Assembly: GCA_016707075.1 (NCBI GenBank)
Contig: JADJII010000005.1
Coordinates: 186,001 to 250,000, forward strand
Direction of reading: 5' to 3'
DNA from: Egaibacter danicus
Lineage (GTDB): Bacteria > Pseudomonadota > Gammaproteobacteria > Burkholderiales > Burkholderiaceae_C
DNA length: 64,000 nucleotides
This document shows positions 51,646 through 60,426 of the stretch, piece after piece. Made by a program: the position numbers and the translations under genes. Each line of letters begins with the position of its first letter. Positions within the stretch are counted from its first letter, which is position 1. The notes below the pieces were generated by a model, which did no database searches, had not been told where the DNA came from, and was given only the letters and a program-made list of their open reading frames with translations.

Positions 51646-52668
51646 TCAGGCAAAGTGGTCGAACGACCGGAATGTGTTGGTAACCTCGGCGCCGTTTTCA
51701 TCGACCAGTCGCAAACCCGGCGTGGACTGAACCTGGCCGATGCGGGTGACAGGCAGGGCGCTGGCGCGTGCCGCGGCCAGCACGGCGTCGCGATGGGCGA
51801 CTGGCGCTGTGAACAGCAGCTCGTAGTCGTCGCCACCGGCCAGAACATAGGCCAAACAGGGCTTCAGACCTGTTTTTTGGTTATTTTTGATGCCAAATTG
51901 GCCCTCAGCCCCCATCCAATATGCGTGACTAGCTATTAATTTAGTAGCAATTGAAGTGTCGATCACTGCGCCAACCTGTGAAGCCGTGAGGATATGCCCG
52001 AGATCGCCCAGCAGCCCGTCGCTCACATCAATCGCTGCCGAGGCGACGCCGCGCAGGGCCATGCCCAGTGCCACCCGTGGGGAGGGCGTTTCCAGTCGCG
52101 CACGTGCCGGTTCGAACACCTCTGGGGGCACTGACAGCCTGCCGTACAACACGTCCAGCGCCAGCCGGGCATCGCCCAGCGTGCCGCTCACATAGATGTC
52201 ATCGCTCACCTTCGCGCCTGAGCGGAGCAGGGCCTGCGTACGGCCGTTCACCACGGGAACTTCACCAAACACCGTGATGCAGATGTTCAGTGGCCCCTGC
52301 GTGGTGTCGCCGCCGATCAGCTCACAGCCGTGTGCATCGGCCAGCGCGAAGAGTCCTTTCGAAAAGGCCGCCAGCCAGGCTTCATCCACTTGGGGCAGTG
52401 CCAGCGCCAGCGTGAAGGCCAGAGGTTTGGCGCCACAAGCGGCCAGGTCACTCAGGTTCACGGCCAGCGCCTTGTGGCCCAGTGTTTGCGGGTCGACGTC
52501 CGGGAAAAAATGGCGACCCTGCACCAGCATGTCGCTCGAGATCGCCATTTGCGTGCCGGGTGCCGGCTGCAGCAGCGCACAGTCGTCACCCACGCCCAGC
52601 GCCGCGCGAAGGGTGGGGCGCTTGAAGTAACGCGCAATCAGGTCAAACTCACCCATATGGTCAGCCAT
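51646..52668 (-). CDS. thiL: Thiamine-monophosphate kinase
   Basis: A 340-residue ATP-dependent kinase making thiamine pyrophosphate. It shows the N-terminal GEFDLIARYFKRP and GVGDDCALL, SSDMLVQGRHFF, GGDTTQGPLNICITVFGE, AIDVSDGLLGDLGHIL and AGGDDYELLFTAP. ATG 52668 is preferred over TTG 52674. Residues ~239-262 (IATKLIASHAYWMGAEGQFG) come from an in-frame dispersed element placed just before the GGDDYEL motif. The gene is tail-to-tail with the GntR gene and starts 6 bp after the stop of the Gcr-family gene. Confidence 0.95.
   Translation of the reverse strand: MADHMGEFDLIARYFKRPTLRAALGVGDDCALLQPAPGTQMAISSDMLVQGRHFFPDVDPQTLGHKALAVNLSDLAACGAKPLAFTLALALPQVDEAWLAAFSKGLFALADAHGCELIGGDTTQGPLNICITVFGEVPVVNGRTQALLRSGAKVSDDIYVSGTLGDARLALDVLYGRLSVPPEVFEPARARLETPSPRVALGMALRGVASAAIDVSDGLLGDLGHILTASQVGAVIDTSIATKLIASHAYWMGAEGQFGIKNNQKTGLKPCLAYVLAGGDDYELLFTAPVAHRDAVLAAARASALPVTRIGQVQSTPGLRLVDENGAEVTNTFRSFDHFA
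51883..51952 (-). repeat. Dispersed element copy inside thiL, in frame
   Basis: Minus-strand reading: TTGCTACTAAATTAATAGCT, AGTCACGCATATTGGATGGG, GGCTGAGGGCCAATTTGGCA. It is the cleanest intragenic copy and uses the same frame as those in rpoN and rlmL. Confidence 0.9.
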
Positions 52669-52674
52669 AGCCAA

Positions 52675-54714
52675 TTACTCCCTGGAAGGCCCGGGCGCGG
52701 TCACCGCACTTTTTGTGGGCCACAGGAAACCCAGTGGCTGTTCGACCATGCGGCGCCAGATGGCCTGACGAATGCGTCCCCGATCCATGTCGCCCACGTT
52801 GTGTGCCCGCAAAGCCAGCCGGAACGCCAGGTAGAAGCTCGCGCCGAGGTTCAGCGCACCAATGAGAGGCAGTGCGGCCACACACCACCACAGGGCGGGC
52901 TCACGTACCACATCCCAACCCAGCGTGGCACAGGCTGCGGCCAGCTGGCCGGCAGACAGCGTGACGTGGCGAACTTCCAGCCCCACGCCAAAGAAGGCAG
53001 CAAAAGCCGGTATCAGGCCCAGCATGAATCCGAGCGAGATGTTGGATGCAAAGCCCGAGATGTTGCGGCGCATGAAGTGCGCCCAACGATCAGCCCGCGT
53101 GGCGCCCAAGGCACGGGTGAAACGCGGGTTGTAGCGCATGGCCGAGTCCAGCCGGTGCAGCACAAACCAGTTCTCGGCCCAACCCGCGATCAGGCTGGAC
53201 GCAAACAGCAGCACGCCTGTGAAGGCGGCAAACAACAAGGTGGGGCCCAGCAGCGTGAGCGAATGCAGCACATAGGCGGCATCCTTGCCATCAATCATCG
53301 GTTTACCGGTTGCCAGCAGCAAAGCCCCCGATATCAGCAGCACAGCGGGAAACACCACGCCCACGTTGCCCAGTACGGCGGCCACCTGCGAGCGCACGAG
53401 GTGGGTCACCTCATCGACAAACGCGTCCAGAGACGCAGGATCACTCAGATCCTTGAGTTTGGCTGCCATGGCGGGCGCTGTCATGGCGGGCTGTTTGGTG
53501 GCCAGGGTGTAATGCAGCAGCTGGATCACCACAAAGCTGCCTGCATACATGACGCTGGACCAGAAGCCGTTCCAGAAGGCCGACAGTGCCAGCCCCATGA
53601 TGGCAAATTTCAGCAACGTGGTGATGGCCGTCAGTGCACCACCACCAGCCGCCTTGCGCAACATGCTGGTGTACTCACCCACATTGCGGGTGATGTAGTG
53701 TTCACCCACTTCAGAACTGCGCTCCGTCACTTTGGCCGCCAGCAGGGATGAGTTGGACGCGACCAGTGAGCGCAGGCTGCGCCGCTCCTGACCCACAGTG
53801 ACCAGTTGCGCCAGCAGGCGGGCGGTGCTGGCCGATGGGTTGCTGGACATCAGGCAGTCCAGCAGCGCGCGGATACGCAGGATGCGTTCGCGTAACTGGC
53901 GGATGCGAAACACCAGGCTGACCGAGATGCCATGTTCATCCAGATGGGTGTAGACCGACGCCGCAGCGGCCCGGCAGGCTTCCAGCCGTTCGCGGAAATG
54001 CTGCAATGCGGCCTGCAGCGCATCGCCCGACCCGGCGGCAGCGGCAGGTTCAGTCACAGTCTGGTTGTGGGCCATGAATGCGGTGCGAACGTCTTCGAAG
54101 TCTGAAGCCAGCGCGTGAAAAGGTGCTGCGTCCCGTGCCGCTGTGCTCATGCGCGAGCGCAATTCCGAGGCAAAGCCTGCGGCGCGCACCTGGCTGGTAC
54201 AGATGGTGATGGCTTCCAGCACGGTCAGCTGCCAGTTCGCGGGCTCCAGAAGCGCCGATACGCGTGACAGCGTGGCTTCGTCCAGCGCACCCAGCCATTG
54301 CGCATCAAACCCTTTGGGCATGACCAGCGAGAACAGCTCGGCGGCGTCCAGTGTTTCTGGCGTGCCGGGCAGTATTTTTTGCCGCAGGCGCTCGGCAAAT
54401 TCGCTGATGAAGGCATTGCGGGTGGAAAAGCCGTAGTCGGCCAGCAGGGTAGCGCCGTCCAGTGACTGCGTCAGCGCCAGCCACCAGGCAGCCATGCGGG
54501 CCCGGAGTTCCGGTCTCTTTTCGATGGCATCAAGCAGAAGGCTGATGCGTGCCAGCACGGCGGCGACCGATTCGCCGTCGCCACGAATCCACGCAAACAG
54601 GTCAATCAGCCACAGATGCCGCTCAACCAGCGTGCCCTGAGGATTCAGCGTGTCCAGCAGTCCGGGCAGGTTGCGCATGGTCCGGGCGTGCTCCGGTATC
54701 TGCGCCGCTGTCAA
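52675..54714 (-). CDS. Gcr-family protein annotated as site-specific recombinase
   Basis: A 679-residue protein of the family usually called site-specific recombinase Gcr. The first ~340 residues are soluble and helical; the rest holds about six membrane spans (LKFAIMGLALSAFWNGFWSS, AAVLGNVGVVFPAVLLISGALLLA, HSLTLLGPTLLFAAFTGVLLFASS, SLGFMLGLIPAFAAFFGVGLEV). No Tyr or Ser recombinase active site is visible, so the name is doubtful and a membrane function is more likely. Its ATG overlaps the apaG stop by 4 bp. Confidence 0.8.
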   Translation of the reverse strand: MTAAQIPEHARTMRNLPGLLDTLNPQGTLVERHLWLIDLFAWIRGDGESVAAVLARISLLLDAIEKRPELRARMAAWWLALTQSLDGATLLADYGFSTRNAFISEFAERLRQKILPGTPETLDAAELFSLVMPKGFDAQWLGALDEATLSRVSALLEPANWQLTVLEAITICTSQVRAAGFASELRSRMSTAARDAAPFHALASDFEDVRTAFMAHNQTVTEPAAAAGSGDALQAALQHFRERLEACRAAAASVYTHLDEHGISVSLVFRIRQLRERILRIRALLDCLMSSNPSASTARLLAQLVTVGQERRSLRSLVASNSSLLAAKVTERSSEVGEHYITRNVGEYTSMLRKAAGGGALTAITTLLKFAIMGLALSAFWNGFWSSVMYAGSFVVIQLLHYTLATKQPAMTAPAMAAKLKDLSDPASLDAFVDEVTHLVRSQVAAVLGNVGVVFPAVLLISGALLLATGKPMIDGKDAAYVLHSLTLLGPTLLFAAFTGVLLFASSLIAGWAENWFVLHRLDSAMRYNPRFTRALGATRADRWAHFMRRNISGFASNISLGFMLGLIPAFAAFFGVGLEVRHVTLSAGQLAAACATLGWDVVREPALWWCVAALPLIGALNLGASFYLAFRLALRAHNVGDMDRGRIRQAIWRRMVEQPLGFLWPTKSAVTAPGPSRE

Positions 54715-55103
54715 TGCAGCGTGCGGGTGCCGCCACCGGCACTCAGGGCGTCCAGCACGAACATCGGCACATCGGTGTCAAACTTTTCACCATCCTCGGC
54801 CACGCAGAAAAAACTGCCATGCATGGTGCCGGTGGGGGTGCGCAAACGGGTGCCGCTGGTGTATTCAAACGTCTGCCCCGGCTTGAGCAGCGGCTGCTGT
54901 CCCACCACCCCCAGGCCTTTGACTTTCTCGGTGTGGCCATTGGCGTCGTTGACGTTCCAGGTTCGTGAAATCAGCTGCGCAGTGACCTCACCCGTGTTGG
55001 TGATGGTGATGGTGTAAGCGAACACATACAGGGCATCGTCCGGGCTGGACTGATCCTGCAGAAACTGGGGCACGACTTCCACGAGAAATTGATACTTGGC
55101 CAT
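54711..55103 (-). CDS. apaG: ApaG domain protein
   Basis: A 130-residue protein with the fibronectin-III-like ApaG fold: VEVVPQFLQDQSSPDDALYVFAYTITITNTG, LISRTWNVNDANGHTEKVKGLGVVGQQPLLKPGQTFEYTSG and GTMHGSFFCVAEDGEKFD. The biochemical role is unclear (linked to cobalt/magnesium resistance and, as a domain, to F-box proteins). It is divergent from rpe, 28 bp away, as in many Burkholderiales. Confidence 0.95.
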   Translation of the reverse strand: MAKYQFLVEVVPQFLQDQSSPDDALYVFAYTITITNTGEVTAQLISRTWNVNDANGHTEKVKGLGVVGQQPLLKPGQTFEYTSGTRLRTPTGTMHGSFFCVAEDGEKFDTDVPMFVLDALSAGGGTRTLH

Positions 55104-55131
55104 CCCCCAATGCTACCTGCGAAAATACCGC

Positions 55132-55815
55132 ATGACAAAAACCTGCCGTATTGCCCCTTCCATTCTGTCCGCCGACTTTGCCCGTCTGGGTGACGAGGTG
55201 AAAAACGTCATTGCCGCTGGCGCCGACTGGATTCACTTCGACGTGATGGACAACCACTATGTCCCCAATTTGACCTTCGGGCCGATGATCTGCCAGGCGC
55301 TGAAGCCGCATGCCAAAACGGCGGCCGGCGTGGCCGTACCCATTGACGTGCACCTCATGGTGCAGCCAGTGGATGCTCTGGCGGCGGCTTTTGCCGAAGC
55401 AGGCGCTGACTACATCAGTTTTCATCCCGATGCATCGGGTCACGTGCACCGCAGCATCCAGGCCATCAAGTCCAAAGGCTGCAAGGCCGGCCTGGTGTTC
55501 AACCCCGCAGAGCCGCTGGATGTGCTGGACTGGGTGATTGACGACATTGACCTGATTCTCATCATGAGCGTCAACCCCGGCTTTGGGGGCCAGAGTTTCA
55601 TCGATTCCGCCCTGCGCAAGATCGAGGCTGTGCGCAAACGCATTGACGCCAGCGCTAAAGATATCCGGCTGGAGGTCGATGGAGGTATCAAGGTTGACAA
55701 TATCCGGCGTGTGGCTGATGCGGGGGCCGACACTTTCGTGGCGGGCAGCGCCATTTTTGGCCGGCCAGACTACAAGGCGGTCGTTGACGCCATGCGCGTG
55801 GCGCTGCAGCCGTAA
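55132..55815 (+). CDS. rpe: Ribulose-phosphate 3-epimerase
   Basis: A 227-residue TIM-barrel enzyme converting ribulose 5-phosphate and xylulose 5-phosphate in the pentose phosphate and Calvin pathways. Motifs are IAPSILSADFARLGDEV, IHFDVMDNHYVPNLTFGP (metal His and Asp), VHLMV, MSVNPGFGGQSF and LEVDGGIKVDNI. ATG 55132 gives the conserved start. It heads the rpe–gph–trpE order typical of the group, here interrupted by other genes. Confidence 0.97.
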   Translation: MTKTCRIAPSILSADFARLGDEVKNVIAAGADWIHFDVMDNHYVPNLTFGPMICQALKPHAKTAAGVAVPIDVHLMVQPVDALAAAFAEAGADYISFHPDASGHVHRSIQAIKSKGCKAGLVFNPAEPLDVLDWVIDDIDLILIMSVNPGFGGQSFIDSALRKIEAVRKRIDASAKDIRLEVDGGIKVDNIRRVADAGADTFVAGSAIFGRPDYKAVVDAMRVALQP

Positions 55816-55849
55816 CCCTTCCTCCTATCTGGATCCGTACTGCCTGAAC

Positions 55850-58660
55850 ATGCAACCCGCCAACGGCACCACTTTGATTGACACGGGCGCGCCGCAGCGC
55901 GTGCGCTGGTCAATGCTGCTGTCGCTGGGGGTGATTGCCCTGGCGGTGGTTGCACAGAGCTGGCTTTCCCGGCAGGCCGAAGTCTCGCGTTCGACGGATG
56001 CAGAAATCATCAGCTTGGCAGGCATCCAGCGCACCCACAGTCAGCGCATCGCCCGCCTGGCCTACCAGAGCGCCAGCGATACCGCCCAGATTGAACTCGA
56101 CATGGTGTTGCTGGGCCTGGAGGCCCAGGCGCTGGAACTGGAGCGCCTGCTGGCGGCACAAGGCATCATCGTGTCCGATCAGGGGTTGCCTGTCGAAGAC
56201 GAGTTGGCTCCCTTTCGCGAAGCGGCGAAAGCCTGGCAGGAATCGCGTGCAGAGTTTGTGGCCAGTGTCGCCCGGTTCGTCAAGGCCCGGGAAACCTATG
56301 AGTTCGCCGAAATTCCACCGGCCTCGCAGGCCCTGCAAAAGCAGGCTGACGTTTTCTTTCTGAGATCCCAATTGATGGTGGAGCAGGCGAAGGTTTTTGC
56401 CCAGAATCATGGGGAGTCGGCCAAACGATTTTCCGTTGTCTGGACCGCGATGATCATTGCCATGCTGGTCTTGCTGGCGGGTGGTGTCGTCGAGCCGACG
56501 GTTCGCTTTGTCCGGCGCCAATATGACCTGTTGAGAGCGCAGGCCGACGAGGTGCAGCGGCTGGCACTGGTTGCGGCGCACACGTCCAACTGGGTCGTCA
56601 TGGTCGATCTCCAGAGCAACGTGGTCTGGGCTAACCAGGCTGTTCTGGCAGGTACCGGTTTGCCCATTGAGCAGATTGTCGGCAAAAGCACACGACTATT
56701 CCTGACGCCGGAAGGCAACGACATGGAAGAAATTGATCGTGCGAGCGAAGAGCTCAGGCAGGGTCTGGGCGTGCGGCTGGACGTACTGGCGCAGTCGAGT
56801 GACGGGCAGGGGTTGTGGCTGGACATGGATTGCCAGCCACTTTTCGACAGCGGAAAAGTGCTGACTGGTTTCCTGATGGTTGGCAACGACATTACGGAAC
56901 AGGTGGCTCAACGCAGGAAGCTGCGTGCCCTGATTGACGCCTTGCCGGTTGGCGTGATTTTGTACAACAAGGTGGGCATCGTTGTCGACTGCAATGCCAT
57001 GGCATTGAAGATGACGCGCCGGCAGATGCATGAGTTCACCAATTTCCAGACGATGATCACGCCTGATTCGCCGTCCAATCCCGGTGTGCGGATCGTGCGC
57101 GATGACCTGTCTGACTATCCCACGGCAGAGCAGCCCGCGGCGCGCACGCTCAAGACCCAACGCGGATTGCGCCGCGAGTCTGTTGGCTACGTGAATGCGG
57201 ACGGCTCCGAGTTCTGGACCCTGGTCAATACAGAACCGCTGGTTGACGGCCAGGGACAGATGTCAGGCGTGGTGGAGTGTTTCATGGATGTCAGTCGCCA
57301 GAAAGAACTGGAGCGACGCCTGCGCGACCTGTCCCGCACCGATGGCCTCACGCAGCTCCCCAATCGGGTGGTTGTGACGGACCAGATTCGCTCCGCGCTG
57401 TTGCGGCGTGTCGCCCAGCCGGGCTATCACTTTGCGGTTCTGTTCATGGACTTTGACCGGTTCAAGCAAGTCAACGATACGCTGGGCCATGTCGTTGGCG
57501 ATGAGCTGTTGCGCCAGATTGCCCAGCGCCTGCAGACCAGCCTGCGGCCGGGAGACGCTTTTGTGCGGACCAGTGACTTCGGTCAGATGGCAGCGCGTAT
57601 CGGGGGTGATGAATTTGTTGTGGTGCTGGATGACATTCGTGGCGATCTGGACGCCGAGGTGGTTGCCGCACGCCTGCTGGAGGTACTGGCTGCCCCTTAC
57701 CAGGTTGGCAAATACACGGTGAACTCCAGCGTGAGCATCGGCATTGTCACCGCGACCAACGCGGTTGACGATGTGGAGTCGGTGCTGCGTGACGCTGACA
57801 TCGCCATGTATGAGGCCAAGCGTACTGGTCGCGGACGCTACGTGATGTTCGAGCCGTCCATGCACCGAAGGGTACGTGACGACGTGTCACTGGAGAATGA
57901 CTTGCGGGAGGCACTCCAGCGCAATGAGCTGTCCGTCGTGTACCAGCCCCTGGTTGATCTCACGACGGGTGCCTTCTCGGGCATGGAAGCGCTGGTTCGC
58001 TGGAAGCATCCCATACGCGGCATGGTTTCGCCAGCGGAGTTCATTCCGGTGGCTGAAGCCAGTGGCATGATTGTGAAGGTGGGGGCGTTTGTGCTGCAAA
58101 CTGCCTGTGCCGAATTTGCCTGGTTACAGGGCACGCTGGGCTCCGACGCGCCTGAATCGGTGTCCGTCAACCTGTCGCGCGCCCAGTTGCGCGAGCCGGA
58201 CCTGGCGGCGAATATTCTGGATACCCTGCGTGCCAACGGCATGACGGCTTCGCAGCTTCAACTGGAAATTACCGAAAGCCTGGCCGCGCAGGACCTGACC
58301 GTGCAGGCCAGACTGCGCGAAATCAAGGAACTGGGTGTGACGCTGGCGCTGGACGATTTCGGTACCGGGTATTCCTCGCTGTCGTGCCTGGCCGATCTGC
58401 CCATCGATACCGTCAAGATAGACCGGGCGTTTGTAAGCGTGGCCCAGGACAGCGACTACCATCGCGTCCTGATTGAGGCCACACTGCTGGTTGCCCGGAC
58501 ATTGGGCATGAGTACCGTAGCGGAAGGTATTGAAACGGACGGGCAGGCCGCCATGATGAAACTGCTGGGATGCACCAAAGGCCAGGGCTATCTGTACAGC
58601 AAGCCGCTCTCACGCGACGCACTGGTGAGCTGGATCGAGTCCTTGCGGGAAATGGCGTGA
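55850..58660 (+). CDS. PAS-GGDEF-EAL membrane protein (cyclic di-GMP turnover)
   Basis: A 936-residue sensor. A membrane span near residues 22-42 is followed by a periplasmic PilJ-like helical domain (IQRTHSQRIARLAYQ) and a second span near 200-215. Two PAS domains (~235-350 and ~360-480), a GGDEF domain with intact GGDEF near residue 584, and an EAL domain beginning EALVRWKHP near residue 713 complete it. It may make or degrade c-di-GMP; both sites look complete by eye. ATG 55850 is chosen because the longer frame overlaps rpe. It lies between rpe and gph, with the gph GTG overlapping its stop by 4 bp. Confidence 0.93.
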   Translation: MQPANGTTLIDTGAPQRVRWSMLLSLGVIALAVVAQSWLSRQAEVSRSTDAEIISLAGIQRTHSQRIARLAYQSASDTAQIELDMVLLGLEAQALELERLLAAQGIIVSDQGLPVEDELAPFREAAKAWQESRAEFVASVARFVKARETYEFAEIPPASQALQKQADVFFLRSQLMVEQAKVFAQNHGESAKRFSVVWTAMIIAMLVLLAGGVVEPTVRFVRRQYDLLRAQADEVQRLALVAAHTSNWVVMVDLQSNVVWANQAVLAGTGLPIEQIVGKSTRLFLTPEGNDMEEIDRASEELRQGLGVRLDVLAQSSDGQGLWLDMDCQPLFDSGKVLTGFLMVGNDITEQVAQRRKLRALIDALPVGVILYNKVGIVVDCNAMALKMTRRQMHEFTNFQTMITPDSPSNPGVRIVRDDLSDYPTAEQPAARTLKTQRGLRRESVGYVNADGSEFWTLVNTEPLVDGQGQMSGVVECFMDVSRQKELERRLRDLSRTDGLTQLPNRVVVTDQIRSALLRRVAQPGYHFAVLFMDFDRFKQVNDTLGHVVGDELLRQIAQRLQTSLRPGDAFVRTSDFGQMAARIGGDEFVVVLDDIRGDLDAEVVAARLLEVLAAPYQVGKYTVNSSVSIGIVTATNAVDDVESVLRDADIAMYEAKRTGRGRYVMFEPSMHRRVRDDVSLENDLREALQRNELSVVYQPLVDLTTGAFSGMEALVRWKHPIRGMVSPAEFIPVAEASGMIVKVGAFVLQTACAEFAWLQGTLGSDAPESVSVNLSRAQLREPDLAANILDTLRANGMTASQLQLEITESLAAQDLTVQARLREIKELGVTLALDDFGTGYSSLSCLADLPIDTVKIDRAFVSVAQDSDYHRVLIEATLLVARTLGMSTVAEGIETDGQAAMMKLLGCTKGQGYLYSKPLSRDALVSWIESLREMA

Positions 58661-59364
58661 CCGGGGCGAATCGCCTTCTGGGGCAGGTGCAAGCCGCCAT
58701 CGTTGATCTGGATGGCACCATGGTCAATACCCTGGGTGATTTCGTGGTGGCCATCAACCATATGCTGGACGATCTGGGTATTGACCAAACCGTCTTCCGC
58801 GCGCGTGAGGCCAATATTGAACCTCTGGTCGGGAAAGGCTCGGAAAACCTGATAAAGCAGCTGCTGATCGTTGTCGATAGTGCGCAGTCGGCTATAAATA
58901 CAGTAGCAAAATTTGATCGGGCCCTGGCGAGCTATCAACAACATTACCGTGCCATCAACGGCACCCGCGCCACGGTTTACCCGGGTGTGGTGGTGGGGCT
59001 TCAGTGGTTGCAGGCCCGCGGCTGGCGGTTGGGATGCCTGACCAATAAACCTTCGGCCTTTGCACATGACCTGCTGAAAACCAAACAACTGGATGGCTTT
59101 TTCGACGTGACGTTTGGTGGTGATTCGTTTGAACGCAAAAAGCCCGACCCCATGCCGCTGTTGAAGACCTGCGAGGCGCTGGGTACTTCACCTGACAGGA
59201 CGCTGGTCATTGGCGATTCCAGCAACGATGCACTGGCCGCACGTGCTGCGGGGTGTCCGGTGCTGCTGGTGACCTACGGCTACAACCATGGCCAGCCGGT
59301 TCGCGCGGTTGATGCCGACGGATTTTTGGACAGCCTGGCGGATCTCCGCGTTCAGGACTTCTGA
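58657..59364 (+). CDS. gph: Phosphoglycolate phosphatase
   Basis: A ~235-residue HAD hydrolase that recycles 2-phosphoglycolate. It shows motif I AAIVDLDGTMVNT near residue 11, motif II LTNKP near residue 128, the motif III lysine in ERKKPDPMPLL, and motif IV VIGDSSNDALAARAAG. GTG 58657 overlaps the stop of the GGDEF-EAL gene. A weaker copy of the dispersed element codes for residues ~73-85 in the cap domain. Its end overlaps the convergent chalcone-isomerase-like gene by 13 bp. Confidence 0.93.
   Translation: MTGANRLLGQVQAAIVDLDGTMVNTLGDFVVAINHMLDDLGIDQTVFRAREANIEPLVGKGSENLIKQLLIVVDSAQSAINTVAKFDRALASYQQHYRAINGTRATVYPGVVVGLQWLQARGWRLGCLTNKPSAFAHDLLKTKQLDGFFDVTFGGDSFERKKPDPMPLLKTCEALGTSPDRTLVIGDSSNDALAARAAGCPVLLVTYGYNHGQPVRAVDADGFLDSLADLRVQDF
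58876..58911 (-). repeat. Partial dispersed element inside gph
   Basis: The plus-strand sequence GATAGTGCGCAG then GGCTATAAATACAGTAGCAA is the complement of the element's TTGCTA...TAGC...GCATAT half. It is in frame and antisense to the orientation seen in thiL and rpoN. It is more diverged than the other copies. Confidence 0.5.
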
Positions 59365-59951
59365 CCCAGCAGGGCTTCCTTCAGTTTGAAATCGGCTGGG
59401 GACTTGCCCAACCAGATGCTCATCAGGGCGCCAAAAAATTTCGGCTCTTTGAAAGCTTCACCCTGGGTGACGCCCTTCACGGTGATCACTGTGCCGGTGC
59501 CCGGTATCCAGTCAACCACGAAGGAGTCGCCAGCGACCAGTTTTTTGTGAGACGCAAACATTTCACCCATGCGCACCAGGCTGGGCACAATTCTGGAGAA
59601 TTCGGCCCGGTCCAGGTTGTCTTCCACACCCCGGGTAAACAGTTTTCCCAATTCGGCCGAATCAATGTCACGCAACATCGTGATGGACATCCGCTTGGGG
59701 CCAGGCGCTGCAATGACTTCTTCCAGTGTCCCGGCCTTTTTACCCAGATACAGTCCAGCGGTATAGACCTTGAAAAAGGCCTTGTAACGAATGCCGGCTC
59801 CGTTGAGTTGCAGCCGCGTACCCTGCGTGTCCACCGCATCTTCCAGTTTGACGCCCGACAGCTCGACGGGGGCCGCGTTGGCAGTGAACGCCAGTAACAG
59901 GACGCTGGCCGAACAAATGGAACGAATCAGATATCTCACTGGCAACTCCAA
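59352..59951 (-). CDS. Chalcone isomerase-like exported protein
   Basis: A 199-residue protein with a signal peptide (RSICSASVLLLAFTANAAP, cleavage near residue 26) and the chalcone-isomerase-like fold: GAGIRYKAFFKVYTAGLYLGKKAG, SITMLRDIDSAELGKLFTRG and a C-terminal FGALMSIWLGKSPADFKLKEALLG. Bacterial members are periplasmic and of unknown function, with no flavonoid role shown. It is convergent with gph and divergent from nothing on its own strand upstream except the chemoreceptor fragment. Confidence 0.88.
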   Translation of the reverse strand: MELPVRYLIRSICSASVLLLAFTANAAPVELSGVKLEDAVDTQGTRLQLNGAGIRYKAFFKVYTAGLYLGKKAGTLEEVIAAPGPKRMSITMLRDIDSAELGKLFTRGVEDNLDRAEFSRIVPSLVRMGEMFASHKKLVAGDSFVVDWIPGTGTVITVKGVTQGEAFKEPKFFGALMSIWLGKSPADFKLKEALLGQKS

Positions 59952-60009
59952 TAAAAGAATGGTCGTTCTATTTTAGGCTGGCCGGAAGATCGGGCGTCAG
60001 CGTGACGCG

Positions 60010-60312
60010 TCAGTGCTTTCCAGCCTGCTCAACCAGCCCCATATCCGCGGAACTCTTCAGGCCCTCTTGCGCTTCCTTGAGTTGAGCGTCATCTTTACTG
60101 ACCGCACCGAACAAGGCCAACAGTACATCGCCGCGCACGGCATCGTGCATCATGTCTGCCTCCTGGCTGCTCTGAAGAGCCAGACTCATGGTGACGGTCT
60201 CGTCAAGGGAGCCTGCCAGCTTGTTGGAGCTGAGAAGGCCGATGCCGCCAACCAGGGCTGCAGCCAGCGCGCCACCCAGGCCCAAAGCGAGAATCTGGTT
60301 GCGAAGTTTCAC
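60010..60312 (-). pseudogene. N-terminal fragment of a methyl-accepting chemotaxis protein
   Basis: The 100-residue frame begins MKLRNQILALGLGGALAAALVGGIGLL (first membrane span of a four-helix-bundle chemoreceptor) and continues QEADMMHDAVRGDVLLALFGAV, a typical ligand-domain stretch, then stops. The second span, HAMP and signalling domains are missing, and the downstream DNA holds no continuation in any frame. It is most likely the stump of a deleted receptor gene. Confidence 0.7.
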
Positions 60313-60426
60313 GGTAGTACCTCAAGTAAATTGTCCGTAGATTTTCGGACTGCCCTGCCGGGCGTTAAGCAGGGAAAAAGTTCAGAAGAACCGTGCTATT
60401 TACCGCCTGACCCGGCCGTCACGAAG

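Noticed and set aside
7861..58911. CRISPR array from recurring ~65 bp repeats
   Set aside because: Copies are kilobases apart, in both orientations and without regular spacers; no cas genes.
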